Below, in pieces: positions 1 to 9,038 of a stretch of 10,745 nt of DNA. The DNA lies in NCBI GenBank assembly GCA_016295665.1, contig JAEDKS010000080.1:1-10745 (forward strand), given 5' to 3'. Every line of letters starts with the position of its first letter. The stretch's first letter is position 1. Position numbers and translations under genes: made by a program. Origin of the DNA: Clostridia bacterium (GTDB lineage: Bacteria > Bacillota > Clostridia > Christensenellales > Aristaeellaceae). The notes below the pieces were generated by a model. It made no database searches. It was not told the origin of the DNA and saw nothing but the letters and a program-made list of their open reading frames with translations.

Positions 1-302
1 GCGCGGTCTGCAACGACAGCACGCTGTATGTGTCCAGCGGCTTTGAGATGGACATTACCCGGACGGACGGCGGCTACAAGCTGAACGCCCTGACCGTTCA
101 GGGCAAGGAGCTGGATCGCAGCAAGACCTACTCCTTCCTGATCTACGGCGAACGTGACTGGTATATGACCAAGGTCATGGAGGAGATGGGCGTTTCGCAG
201 GTGGATTCCTCCGGCCCCAAGGCTGAAGCGTGCCTGGTCAAGCGCCTGGTGGAGGACGGCGGACAGCTTGAAGCGCCCACGGATTACATCACCCTGCGGT
301 AA
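1..302 (+). CDS. 5'-nucleotidase-like protein, C-terminal fragment (5' end outside window)
   Basis: The reading frame is open from base 3 and ends at TAA 300-302, giving about 99 residues with no start in view, so the gene begins to the left. The fragment resembles the C-terminal domain of the 5'-nucleotidase/UshA superfamily: a strand ending in SSGFEM, then a turn reading GKELDRSKTYSFLIYG (the family pattern is roughly 'G.pLd..ktYtv'), and a last segment of the form LVKRL-EDGG-L-P-DYITL, which matches the closing helix and strand of that domain. Members are usually secreted and dephosphorylate nucleotides, but the metallophosphatase half is not visible, so activity cannot be judged. The histidine kinase starts 56 bases downstream with no terminator between, which suggests one transcript. 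The GTG at 30 is an internal codon, not a convincing start. The family call is moderately sure; the function is inference. Confidence 0.55.
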   Translation, partial: AVCNDSTLYVSSGFEMDITRTDGGYKLNALTVQGKELDRSKTYSFLIYGERDWYMTKVMEEMGVSQVDSSGPKAEACLVKRLVEDGGQLEAPTDYITLR

Positions 303-358
303 GCGTTTTCGGATGGCCCATGCGCGGCGGACAAAGGATGAATGAGGTGAACACTCCC

Positions 359-2545
<2,187 letters not shown>

Positions 2546-2582
2546 TTCTCCCGCCTTTCCTCTTTGTGGAACGGAACCCATG

Positions 2583-2610
2583 GGGCATTCAGCAGGGCTG
2601 GGTGCCCTTT
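2583..2610 (+). terminator. Probable intrinsic terminator of the kinase operon
   Basis: The arms 2583-2593 and 2597-2607 can form an 11-bp RNA stem with an AGG loop. Two of the pairs are U-G wobbles (2588-2602 and 2589-2601); the rest are Watson-Crick. A short TTT (2608-2610) and then CCC follow, so the U-tract is weak. It lies about 40 bases after the kinase stop and about 40 bases before the next promoter, where a terminator is expected. Confidence 0.45.
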
Positions 2611-2647
2611 CCCTATGCCGCGCACCCCCGAACGCTGCGGTGGCGCC

Positions 2648-2676
2648 TTGATTGATGCGCGGTCGGATGGTATAAT
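2648..2676 (+). promoter_or_regulatory. Sigma-A-type promoter of the U32-like gene
   Basis: A perfect -10 box TATAAT at 2671-2676 is preceded by TGG (extended -10) and lies 17 bases after a TTGATT -35 box (2648-2653; TTGA matches the consensus). Transcription would start near 2683, leaving a leader of about 45 bases before ATG 2728. The position, between the upstream terminator and the gene, supports a monocistronic unit. Confidence 0.75.
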
Positions 2677-2727
2677 GCGTTGCGGAGCGGATGCTGCCCC
2701 AGAACGGCTTGTGTTGGAGTGATTGAC

Positions 2728-3636
2728 ATGATCCCGGCAAAGAACACGGCATACTACCATCTTCCCGGCCTGTTTGAGTTCCAGGCGCTGTACCGCGTGT
2801 TTCTTCCGCTGTTCCATGAGCACAGGGAGTACTTCTACGATTGGTGTGAAATCGGCTCCATCTACGGCGCCCCGGCGGACTGCCTCTGGGGCGGAGGGCG
2901 CGTCGGGTCGGGAGACGCTGATCCGCAGGCCATTCTGGCGCTGACCCGGGAGTACGGGATCCCGGCCCGACTGACCTTCAGCAATTCCCTCCTGCGGGAG
3001 GAGCATCTTGCCGATGAGCGCTGCAACGCGCTCTGCCGGCTGTTTGAGACAGGCAGCGCCCCCGGGAATGGCGTGATCGTCCACTCCGAGCTCCTGCTGG
3101 CGTACCTGCGGCGCACCTATCCCGGGCTTTATCTGGTGTCCTCCACCACCAAGGTGCTGACGGATTTCCGGCAGCTGGAGCGCGAGCTGGCCCGGGAGGA
3201 GTTCCGGTATGTCGTGCCGGATTTCCGCCTGAACAAAGCGTTTGCCAGACTGGATGCGCTGCCCGCGTGGCAGAAGGCAAAGGTGGAATTTCTGTGCAAC
3301 GAATGCTGCCCGGTGACCTGCAGAGACCGGAAGCGGTGCTACGAGGCCGTCAGCCGGAAGAATCTGGGTGAATCCTGCCCGGAGCATCCCTGCACCGCGC
3401 CCGACGCCGCCGGCGGCTATCGCTTCTCCCGCGCCATGACCAACCCCAGCTTTATCGGCCCGGAGGACATCGTGAACCGCTACCTGCCCATGGGCTTCTC
3501 CCATTTCAAGATCGAGGGCCGGGAGCTCGGAAGCGCTCTGGTTTTTGAGTTTCTGCTCCACTACATGACCAAGCCGGAGAACCAAATCCGGGTGCGCGAG
3601 GAGGTCTACCTGGACAATATGCTGGATCTGTTTTAG
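2728..3636 (+). CDS. Conserved cysteine-rich protein, peptidase U32-like (possible Fe-S TIM barrel)
   Basis: A 302-residue cytoplasmic protein with no signal peptide or membrane segment. The visible organisation recalls the U32 family (UbiU/UbiV/YhbU type): strand-rich N-terminal half, VIVHSELLL, a SSTTK motif, a strand VVPDFRLN, then a dense Cys block C190-x2-C193-C194-x3-C198-x5-C204, with two more at C216 and C221. The C-terminal NPSFIGPEDIV and HFKIEGRE segments match the 'P.fI.peD...y...g...fKi.GR' end of U32-like proteins. Known UbiU/UbiV proteins bind a 4Fe-4S cluster through four Cys; by analogy this block may do so, which is inference. The start is ATG 2728, with GGAGTGA at 2716-2722; a TTG at 2680 would begin before the predicted transcription start. 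The gene stands alone with its own promoter, so neighbours give no hint of substrate. The open frame is sure, the family moderately so, the function unknown. Confidence 0.8.
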   Translation: MIPAKNTAYYHLPGLFEFQALYRVFLPLFHEHREYFYDWCEIGSIYGAPADCLWGGGRVGSGDADPQAILALTREYGIPARLTFSNSLLREEHLADERCNALCRLFETGSAPGNGVIVHSELLLAYLRRTYPGLYLVSSTTKVLTDFRQLERELAREEFRYVVPDFRLNKAFARLDALPAWQKAKVEFLCNECCPVTCRDRKRCYEAVSRKNLGESCPEHPCTAPDAAGGYRFSRAMTNPSFIGPEDIVNRYLPMGFSHFKIEGRELGSALVFEFLLHYMTKPENQIRVREEVYLDNMLDLF

Positions 3637-3653
3637 CCTCCGGCAGCGGAGGC
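3636..3653 (+). other. Short perfect hairpin overlapping the stop codon of the U32-like gene
   Basis: Seven complementary base pairs (3636-3642 with 3647-3653) close a GCAG loop; the first pair uses the last base of the TAG stop codon. No T-run follows on either strand, so it is not an intrinsic terminator by itself. It could protect the 3' end of the mRNA or assist the terminator 30 bases on. Confidence 0.45.
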
Positions 3654-3681
3654 GGGCTGTGGGAACCGGGAAGAAGGAGAC

Positions 3682-3719
3682 AAAAAGGCTGCCGCGCATG
3701 TAGGTGCACGGCAGCCTTT
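3682..3719 (-). terminator. Intrinsic terminator of pgi, probably shared with the converging gene
   Basis: The arms 3687-3694 and 3709-3716 pair perfectly (8 bp, GC-rich). Three more A-T pairs extend the outside, and GCA (3696-3698) can pair with TGC (3705-3707) inside. Read on the minus strand the stem is followed by five T's (complement of 3682-3686), a classical terminator 11 bases after the pgi stop. On the plus strand only TTT follows, so it may also stop the U32-like transcript, less strongly. Confidence 0.8.
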
Positions 3720-3729
3720 GGTTCCTGAA

Positions 3730-5145
3730 TTACAGAATGTACGCTTCCTTCTGCGCGGGCTTCTTCGCCATCTCGGCGGCCTTCTTCTGGTACTTCTCGG
3801 AGGTGTTGCCCAGCACCGCATAGCTGGCAATCTTGCTCTCCTCCACGCCGGGCTGGTTGAAAGCGTCGATGTCCAGCAGCTCGCCGGCATAGGCGGTCGC
3901 CAGCTCGTAGAAGTAGATCAGCTGACCGATGGTGTGCGCGTTGACCTCGGGCAGGGTGATGCACTGGCTCAGGCGGCCCTTCTTCAGCAGGGCGTACTCG
4001 GTGCCCTGACGCTCGGCCTCGATGAGCTGGTTCAGGCTCTTGCCGCCCAGGAAGGCCACGTCCGGGAACTCCTCGCAGCCATGGGGGATGGGGCTCTCGG
4101 TGCGGAAGCTCTCCACCTTCAGCAGGGTGACCACCTTGTCATACGGGCCCTCGGTGTACAGCTGCAGCTGGCTGTGCTGGTCGGTGACGCCCAGGCTCTT
4201 GACGGGGGTCTGACCGCAGTTCTTCGCCATGCCCTTGCGGGTCACGTTCTTGCCCAGGCTCTCGGCCCACAGCTGGCAGAACCAGTCCGCCATGTACTTC
4301 AGGCTGTCGGCATAGGGCATGGTCACCTGAATGTTGATGCCCATATCCTCCATGCAGATGAACTGCAGCACGGCCTCCAGCAGCGCGGGGTTGGCCCACA
4401 CGTCGTCGGACTTGCAGCGGGCGTCCATGGCAGCGGCGCCCTCCAGCATGGCGCGGATGTCGATGCCGCAGACGGCGGCGGGCACCAGGCCCACGGGGCT
4501 CAGCTCGGAGAAGCGGCCGCCCACGCTGCCGGGGATGAAGAACAGGTCAAAGCCATGCTCCTTCGCCAGCTTGATGAGGTTGCCCTTCTCGCAGTCGGTG
4601 GTGGCGATGATGTGCTCCGCCCAGCTGTCGCCGCACTCCTTCTTCAGCAGCTCGGAGATGGTCAGGTACTGGCTCATGGTCTCGGCGGTGGCGCCGGACT
4701 TGGTGATGACGTTGAAGCAGGTGGTCTTGACATCAATCACATCCAGCAGGGCAGCCATGCGCTCGGGGTCGATGTTGTCCTCCACATACAGGCGGGGGCC
4801 GCCGCGCTTCTCGGCGGGCAGCTCGTTATAATGCAGGTGATTGAGGGCCTGCTGCACGGCGATGGGGCCCAGGGCGCTGCCGCCGATGCCCAGCACCACA
4901 AAGGTGTCGAACTTCGCACGGACACGCGCTGCGGTCTCCTCGATATGGCGGACGATCTCCTCCTGATTATAGGGCAGCTCCGTCCAGCCCAGCCAGCCGG
5001 TGCCACGGGCAGCCTGCACCGCCTGATTGGCAGCAGCAGCCGCGGGGGCATACTCGTCCACCTGACCGGCGGAAATACCATACTGATAGCCCAGCGTATC
5101 AGCCATCATATTGTTTACGTTCAGCACGATGGGGCTCTTGTTCAT
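3730..5145 (-). CDS. pgi: Glucose-6-phosphate isomerase
   Basis: A 471-residue cytoplasmic enzyme that interconverts glucose 6-phosphate and fructose 6-phosphate in glycolysis and gluconeogenesis. Both family signatures are present: GSVGGRFSELSPVG (206-219) and the C-terminal block around DAFNQPGVEESK (427-438). The phosphate-binding GIGGSALG (86-93) and TKSG (149-152 region) are intact. The expected catalytic residues are visible: E295 in WAESLGK, H324 in DQHSQ and K438 in VEESK. The length fits the compact 440-470-residue bacterial form rather than the 550-residue E. coli form. The start ATG (5145-5143) has AAAGGA about 10 bases upstream. It is a single-gene unit with its own extended -10 promoter and terminator, divergent from radA. 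Nothing looks damaged. Confidence 0.97.
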   Translation of the reverse strand: MNKSPIVLNVNNMMADTLGYQYGISAGQVDEYAPAAAAANQAVQAARGTGWLGWTELPYNQEEIVRHIEETAARVRAKFDTFVVLGIGGSALGPIAVQQALNHLHYNELPAEKRGGPRLYVEDNIDPERMAALLDVIDVKTTCFNVITKSGATAETMSQYLTISELLKKECGDSWAEHIIATTDCEKGNLIKLAKEHGFDLFFIPGSVGGRFSELSPVGLVPAAVCGIDIRAMLEGAAAMDARCKSDDVWANPALLEAVLQFICMEDMGINIQVTMPYADSLKYMADWFCQLWAESLGKNVTRKGMAKNCGQTPVKSLGVTDQHSQLQLYTEGPYDKVVTLLKVESFRTESPIPHGCEEFPDVAFLGGKSLNQLIEAERQGTEYALLKKGRLSQCITLPEVNAHTIGQLIYFYELATAYAGELLDIDAFNQPGVEESKIASYAVLGNTSEKYQKKAAEMAKKPAQKEAYIL

Positions 5146-5192
5146 GTTCGCTCATTCCTTTCGCCTCGTTGTTATCGCTCCGGGGTAAGGTT

Positions 5193-5201
5193 ATTATATC
5201 A
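5193..5201 (-). promoter_or_regulatory. Extended -10 promoter of pgi
   Basis: On the minus strand TATAAT (complement of 5193-5198) is preceded directly by TGA (5201-5199), an extended -10 element. The -35 region is a poor match (TTTTCT at 17 bases), which is common for extended -10 promoters. Transcription would start near 5186, giving a leader of about 40 bases. Confidence 0.65.
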
Positions 5202-5314
5202 CAAAGGCGGGGGCGAGAAAAGGGGCTGATGCGGTTTTTGCGCATTTTCTTCCGCCCGTGCGGCGATGGACGCAGCATCCCCCGCAGCCCTCCCGCAAAA
5301 CTTTCCAGCCATCA

Positions 5315-5343
5315 TTGCAGGATGCGCCCGGTTGTGCTATCAT
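5315..5343 (+). promoter_or_regulatory. Probable promoter of the radA operon
   Basis: TATCAT at 5338-5343 follows TGC (extended -10) and lies 17 bases after TTGCAG at 5315-5320, which matches the -35 consensus only in TTG. Transcription would start near 5350, leaving a leader of about 63 bases that carries a hairpin. Confidence 0.55.
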
Positions 5344-5371
5344 ATAGAAGATTTCGTTTTTGCTGATGGAG

Positions 5372-5395
5372 GGCACGGCCCGGAGGCATCGTGCC
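5372..5395 (+). other. Leader hairpin upstream of radA
   Basis: GGCACG (5372-5377) pairs with CGTGCC (5390-5395); inside it GCC (5378-5380) can pair with GGC (5385-5387) around a CGGA loop, leaving a two-base bulge. The hairpin ends six bases before the GGAGG ribosome binding site at 5402-5406 and has no T-run, so it would act on RNA stability or translation if it does anything. No known riboswitch class is recognised. Confidence 0.35.
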
Positions 5396-5412
5396 GACGC
5401 TGGAGGGAGAGC

Positions 5413-6786
5413 ATGGCAAAGGACAAGGTCGTATTCGCCTGCACGGCCTGCGGGTTCGAGACCCCGCGCTGGGCGGGCAAGTGTCCCGGCTGCGGCGCGT
5501 GGAACACCCTGGAGGAGACCGTGGCGGCAGTGCAGCCTGCGGGCGCGGCAGCCAAGACGCCCAAGCAGCGCCCGGGCACGGGCTCGGCGGCGCTGCTGCT
5601 GGACGACATCCCGGAGGACACCACCCTGCGCACCACCACCGGCATCGACGAGCTGGACCGGGTGCTGGGCGGCGGCATCGTCGAGGGCGGGTTGATGCTC
5701 ATCGGCGGTGACCCGGGCGTCGGCAAATCCACGCTGCTGCTGCAGGTCTGCGCCAACCTGTGCCGGAGCGGCAGGCGAGTGCTGTACGTCAGCGGCGAGG
5801 AGAGCGCCCGTCAGCTGAAGATGCGGGCCAACCGGCTCGCCATTCAGGTGCCGAACCTCTATGTGCTGGCGGAAAACGCCCTGGACAACGTGGAGGAAAA
5901 GCTGCGGCAGCTGGCGCCGGACGTGATGGTGGTGGACTCCATCCAGACCATGTACCGCCCGGAAATGGCCTCCGCGCCCGGCTCCGTGAGCCAGATTCGC
6001 GAATGCACCAGCCTGCTGATGCGCATGGCGAAGGAAACCGGCACCGCCATCTTCCTGGTGGGCCATGTGACCAAGGAGGGTGCCATCGCGGGCCCCCGGA
6101 TGCTGGAGCACATGGTGGACGTGGTGCTGTACTTCGAGGGCGACCGGCAGCAGCAGTACCGGCTGCTGCGGGCGGTGAAGAACCGCTTCGGCTCGGTGAA
6201 TGAGCTGGGCGTGTTCCAGATGACGGAAAGCGGCATGGAGGTCGTCGCAAATCCCTCGGAGCAGCTGCTGTCCCACCGGGCCAAGGGGGCCAGCGGATCG
6301 GTGGTCTTTTGCGGGCTGGAGGGCACCCGTCCCCTGCTGTGCGATGTGCAGGCGCTGGCGGCCCAGAGCTACTACGGCACGCCCCGCCGCACGGTGAACG
6401 GCGCGGACACGGGCAGGGTCAGCCTCCTGCTGGCGGTGCTGGAGAAGCGCGCCGGGCAAAAGACCTACAATCAGGATGTGTACATCAATGTCGCCGGCGG
6501 TCTGGAGCTGTCCGAGCCCGCCGCCGACCTGGCGCTGTGCGTGGCGGTGGCCTCCTCGCTCAAGGACGCGGTGGTCGGCGCGGACGTGGCGGTCATGGGC
6601 GAGGTGGGACTGGCGGGTGAGGTGCGCGGCATCCCGCAGTGCGACCGCCGCGTCGCGGAGTGCCAGCGGCTGGGCTTCACCACCATCGTACTGCCCAAGG
6701 CCAATCTGACCCGGCTCCGCCAGCCCGAGGGCGTCCGCCTGATCGGGGTGGACACGGTGATGCAGGCCATCAGCGTGCTGTTCTGA
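5413..6786 (+). CDS. radA: DNA repair protein RadA (Sms)
   Basis: A 457-residue RecA-like ATPase that helps process recombination intermediates and drives branch migration during repair. In order: an N-terminal four-Cys zinc finger (C10-x2-C13 and C24-x2-C27); a RecA-type core with Walker A GDPGVGKST (99-107), a Walker B strand VMVVD, and the RadA-specific KNRFG motif (256-260); and a C-terminal Lon-protease-like domain containing EPAADLAL, the RadA form that lacks the Lon catalytic serine. The length matches the family. The start is ATG 5413 with GGAGG at 5402-5406; the frame is open further upstream but without a comparable ribosome site, and that extension would overlap the promoter. It is the first gene of a probable operon with the yacL-like gene 66 bases downstream. 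All key residues are intact. Confidence 0.97.
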   Translation: MAKDKVVFACTACGFETPRWAGKCPGCGAWNTLEETVAAVQPAGAAAKTPKQRPGTGSAALLLDDIPEDTTLRTTTGIDELDRVLGGGIVEGGLMLIGGDPGVGKSTLLLQVCANLCRSGRRVLYVSGEESARQLKMRANRLAIQVPNLYVLAENALDNVEEKLRQLAPDVMVVDSIQTMYRPEMASAPGSVSQIRECTSLLMRMAKETGTAIFLVGHVTKEGAIAGPRMLEHMVDVVLYFEGDRQQQYRLLRAVKNRFGSVNELGVFQMTESGMEVVANPSEQLLSHRAKGASGSVVFCGLEGTRPLLCDVQALAAQSYYGTPRRTVNGADTGRVSLLLAVLEKRAGQKTYNQDVYINVAGGLELSEPAADLALCVAVASSLKDAVVGADVAVMGEVGLAGEVRGIPQCDRRVAECQRLGFTTIVLPKANLTRLRQPEGVRLIGVDTVMQAISVLF

Positions 6787-6852
6787 GCCCCGCCGGAGAG
6801 CTTCCCCGGATAGCCTCTTTCGCAAAGCAAATGAAGGATGTGACCGTAGCCC

Positions 6853-7995
6853 ATGAAATCCAAGCACTTCCAGAACCTGCTCCGTCTGCTCATCACCCTG
6901 CTGGGGGCCGGACTGGGCGCCGCCCTGTTTATGGGCATCATTCAGCTCATCAAGCTGGCCCGGCCCGCCTTTGAGCCGCCCCTGCTCTCGCTGGTGCTGG
7001 GCTACCTCGGGCTGATGCTGCTGGGCGCGGGCGTGTGCTTTCTGACCAGCCGCCGCATCCTCGCGCTGTGCACCGAGCTGGGCGGCTACTTCGAGCGCAA
7101 GATGGACGAGATGAGCCTGGGGCAGCTGGTGTCCTGCGGCACGGGGCTGGTGTTCGGCCTTGTCATCGCGGCGTTGATGACCCAGATTCTGCGCTTCATG
7201 GGCGATTCCATGTTCACCACCATCATGGCCTGCATCCTGTTCGTCATCTTCGGCGCCCTGGGCTTCAGCATCGGTCATCACCGCGCCGCCGAGGTAGATA
7301 CGCTGCTCAAGCGCGGCAGCGTGCCGCAGCTGGGCCACTTCATCCGCAAGCGCACCGGGCACCGGAAGCGGCGGAAAGCCACCGCCGCCCACAAGCTGCT
7401 GGATGCCTCCGTGCTCATTGACGGGCGCATCCTGGCGGTGCGGCAGGCCGGGTTCCTGGAGGGCGAGCTGGTGGTGCCGGACTTCGTCCTGGATGACCTG
7501 CGCCGGGTCGCGGAGTCCACCGACAGCCAGAAGCGCGCCCGGGGACGACGGGGGCTGGAGGTGCTGGAGAAGCTGAAGGCCACCACCACCGTGCGCGTGC
7601 CGGACACGGATCCCGCGGACGGACAGGAGACGGAGGTGCGGCTCATGCGCCTGGCCCGGAAAAGCGGCGACGCCATCCTGACCTGCGACCACAGCCTGAC
7701 GCGGGCCGCCCAGATCGCCGGCGTCCGGGCGCTGAACCTCAACGAGCTGGCGGGGGCCCTGCGTCCCGCCGTGCAGGCCGGCGACGAGCTGAGGGTGACC
7801 GTCAGCAAGGAGGGCAAGGAGCCCGGGCAGGGCGTCGCCTACCTGGAGGACGGCACCATGGTGGTCATCGAGGGCGGTCGGCGCCATCTGGGCGAGACGC
7901 TGAGCGTCACGGTCACCACCGCCCTGCAAACCTCGGCAGGCCGGATGATCTTTGCCCGGGTTCGTCCCGCCGGGCAGGGAACCACCGGGGACTGA
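6853..7995 (+). CDS. yacL: Membrane-anchored PIN-TRAM protein, YacL family
   Basis: A 380-residue membrane protein, presumed nuclease or RNA-binding. Four hydrophobic segments (about 10-32, 42-62, 90-110, 120-138) are followed by a very basic linker (RKRTGHRKRRK), a PIN domain about 180-295 and a TRAM domain about 305-372. The PIN core LLDASVLIDGRI supplies D184, with further acidic residues at D214/D215 in FVLDDL and D273/D279 in GDAILTCD, consistent with a metal site. TRAM domains bind RNA. In Bacillus subtilis yacL lies just after radA and disA; here it follows radA directly and disA is absent. The start is the first ATG after an in-frame TAG at 6847; its ribosome site is weak (AAGGA about 14 bases upstream), so translation may be modest. 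The target RNA is unknown for the family. No start with better support is visible. Confidence 0.92.
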   Translation: MKSKHFQNLLRLLITLLGAGLGAALFMGIIQLIKLARPAFEPPLLSLVLGYLGLMLLGAGVCFLTSRRILALCTELGGYFERKMDEMSLGQLVSCGTGLVFGLVIAALMTQILRFMGDSMFTTIMACILFVIFGALGFSIGHHRAAEVDTLLKRGSVPQLGHFIRKRTGHRKRRKATAAHKLLDASVLIDGRILAVRQAGFLEGELVVPDFVLDDLRRVAESTDSQKRARGRRGLEVLEKLKATTTVRVPDTDPADGQETEVRLMRLARKSGDAILTCDHSLTRAAQIAGVRALNLNELAGALRPAVQAGDELRVTVSKEGKEPGQGVAYLEDGTMVVIEGGRRHLGETLSVTVTTALQTSAGRMIFARVRPAGQGTTGD

Positions 7996-8052
7996 ACCGA
8001 TCAAGCCACGGCCTCCGGGCCGCAGAAGTGGAACCAAAGGAGCGTTCTGACC

Positions 8053-8967
8053 ATGAAACGGCTGCTCATCATGACCCTCTCCCTTCTCCTGACCATGAGC
8101 CTGCTCCTCTCCCCGGCGCAGGCTGCCACCAGCAAGGCCACGCCGACCCCACCGCCGGTGGACACGGTCACCACCGTTGCTTCGCCGCCCCCCGAGATTC
8201 AGGCGGTGCTGGATCTGGCCTACAGCGAGTGGGAGACCCTGGGCGGTAAAACCCTGCAGCGCGTGAACAAGTACACCGAATGGCGCGGCAAGGGCGTGGG
8301 CTTCGGCTGGTGCGGCGGCTTTGTGACCTGGTGCATGATCCAGTGCGGCATCCCCATGGCGGCGCTGGAGGACATCGAGGAGGGGCCCGTGGAGGGCATC
8401 TTCCATGTGGAGGAGGCCAGCGTGGGCAAGCTGCTGCGCGGCTACCAGAAGATGGGCCGCGCCACCATGGTGCCGCAGCCCGGCTTCCTGCTGGTGTATG
8501 GCAAGAGCTACAACAAGACCATCCACGTGGGCCTGGTCTACGACGTGGAGGAGCTGGGCGGCGGCAGGTACCGCATCACCACCATCGAGGGCAACATGTC
8601 CAACCGGGTGAAGATGTACGTCCACGACTACGACATGAACCTGGCGGACAGCGAGAAGAACCTGTCCGTGGTGCCCGAGGAGGAGCGCACCCGGGAGGAA
8701 ACCAGCTGGTTCAACTACAAGATGCAGGAGAGCACCTGGTACGTGAACCGCTTCCTGATGCCCTGGGTGCCGGAGGAGTACGCCCAGCCCGCCGACACGG
8801 AAACGCCCTCCCCCATGCCCACCCTGGAGCCGACGCCGTCCGTCACGGACACCCCCGCGCCGGCGGACACCGAGGCACTCACAGCCTCCCCCACGGAGGC
8901 GCCCACAGGCACCCCCATTCCGCTGCCCACCGCCACGCCCGAGGAGGACTTCTCCCTGTTCGGGTGA
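8053..8967 (+). CDS. Secreted CHAP-type amidase/peptidase with Pro/Thr-rich tail
   Basis: A 304-residue exported protein. The signal peptide is MKRLL plus a Leu-rich core with probable cleavage after AQA (24/25). A short Pro/Thr linker leads to a CHAP-like (NlpC/P60 superfamily) domain about 48-185: catalytic Cys87 in GWCGGFVTWC, His158 in HVGLVYDVEE and Glu179 or Asn181 in TIEGN would form the active site. Such enzymes cleave peptidoglycan stem peptides or amide bonds; the actual substrate is not shown by sequence. From residue 246 the protein is a Pro/Thr/Ser/Glu tail ending EEDFSLFG, with no sortase motif, membrane anchor or SH3 repeats. AAAGGAG (8036-8042), ten bases before ATG 8053, supports the start. 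It is the third gene of the radA unit, 57 bases after yacL, with a small 5-bp hairpin (8009-8022) in the gap, and it ends at a strong terminator. Confidence 0.85.
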   Translation: MKRLLIMTLSLLLTMSLLLSPAQAATSKATPTPPPVDTVTTVASPPPEIQAVLDLAYSEWETLGGKTLQRVNKYTEWRGKGVGFGWCGGFVTWCMIQCGIPMAALEDIEEGPVEGIFHVEEASVGKLLRGYQKMGRATMVPQPGFLLVYGKSYNKTIHVGLVYDVEELGGGRYRITTIEGNMSNRVKMYVHDYDMNLADSEKNLSVVPEEERTREETSWFNYKMQESTWYVNRFLMPWVPEEYAQPADTETPSPMPTLEPTPSVTDTPAPADTEALTASPTEAPTGTPIPLPTATPEEDFSLFG

Positions 8968-8977
8968 TTGGACGGCG

Positions 8978-9019
8978 AAAGGCCATGGCTTCCCCACCGG
9001 GATTCGCCATGGCCTTTTT
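8978..9019 (+). terminator. Strong intrinsic terminator ending the radA operon
   Basis: A perfect 12-bp stem (8978-8989 with 9006-9017; core GGCCATGGC) closes a 16-base loop, and the run TTTTT at 9015-9019 follows or overlaps the right arm. On the minus strand TTT follows the stem, so it may also end the converging gene whose stop lies at 9039. Confidence 0.9.
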
Positions 9020-9038
9020 CCGTGCCCCGGCTGCGTCG

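Noticed and set aside
2680..2727. TTG start giving the U32-like protein 16 extra residues.
   Set aside because: It falls at or before the predicted transcription start and has no ribosome site; ATG 2728 has GGAGTGA just upstream.
3718..5229. 503-codon open frame on the plus strand opposite pgi.
   Set aside because: Low-complexity Leu/Gly/His/Gln composition and no recognisable domain; pgi on the minus strand has all catalytic residues.
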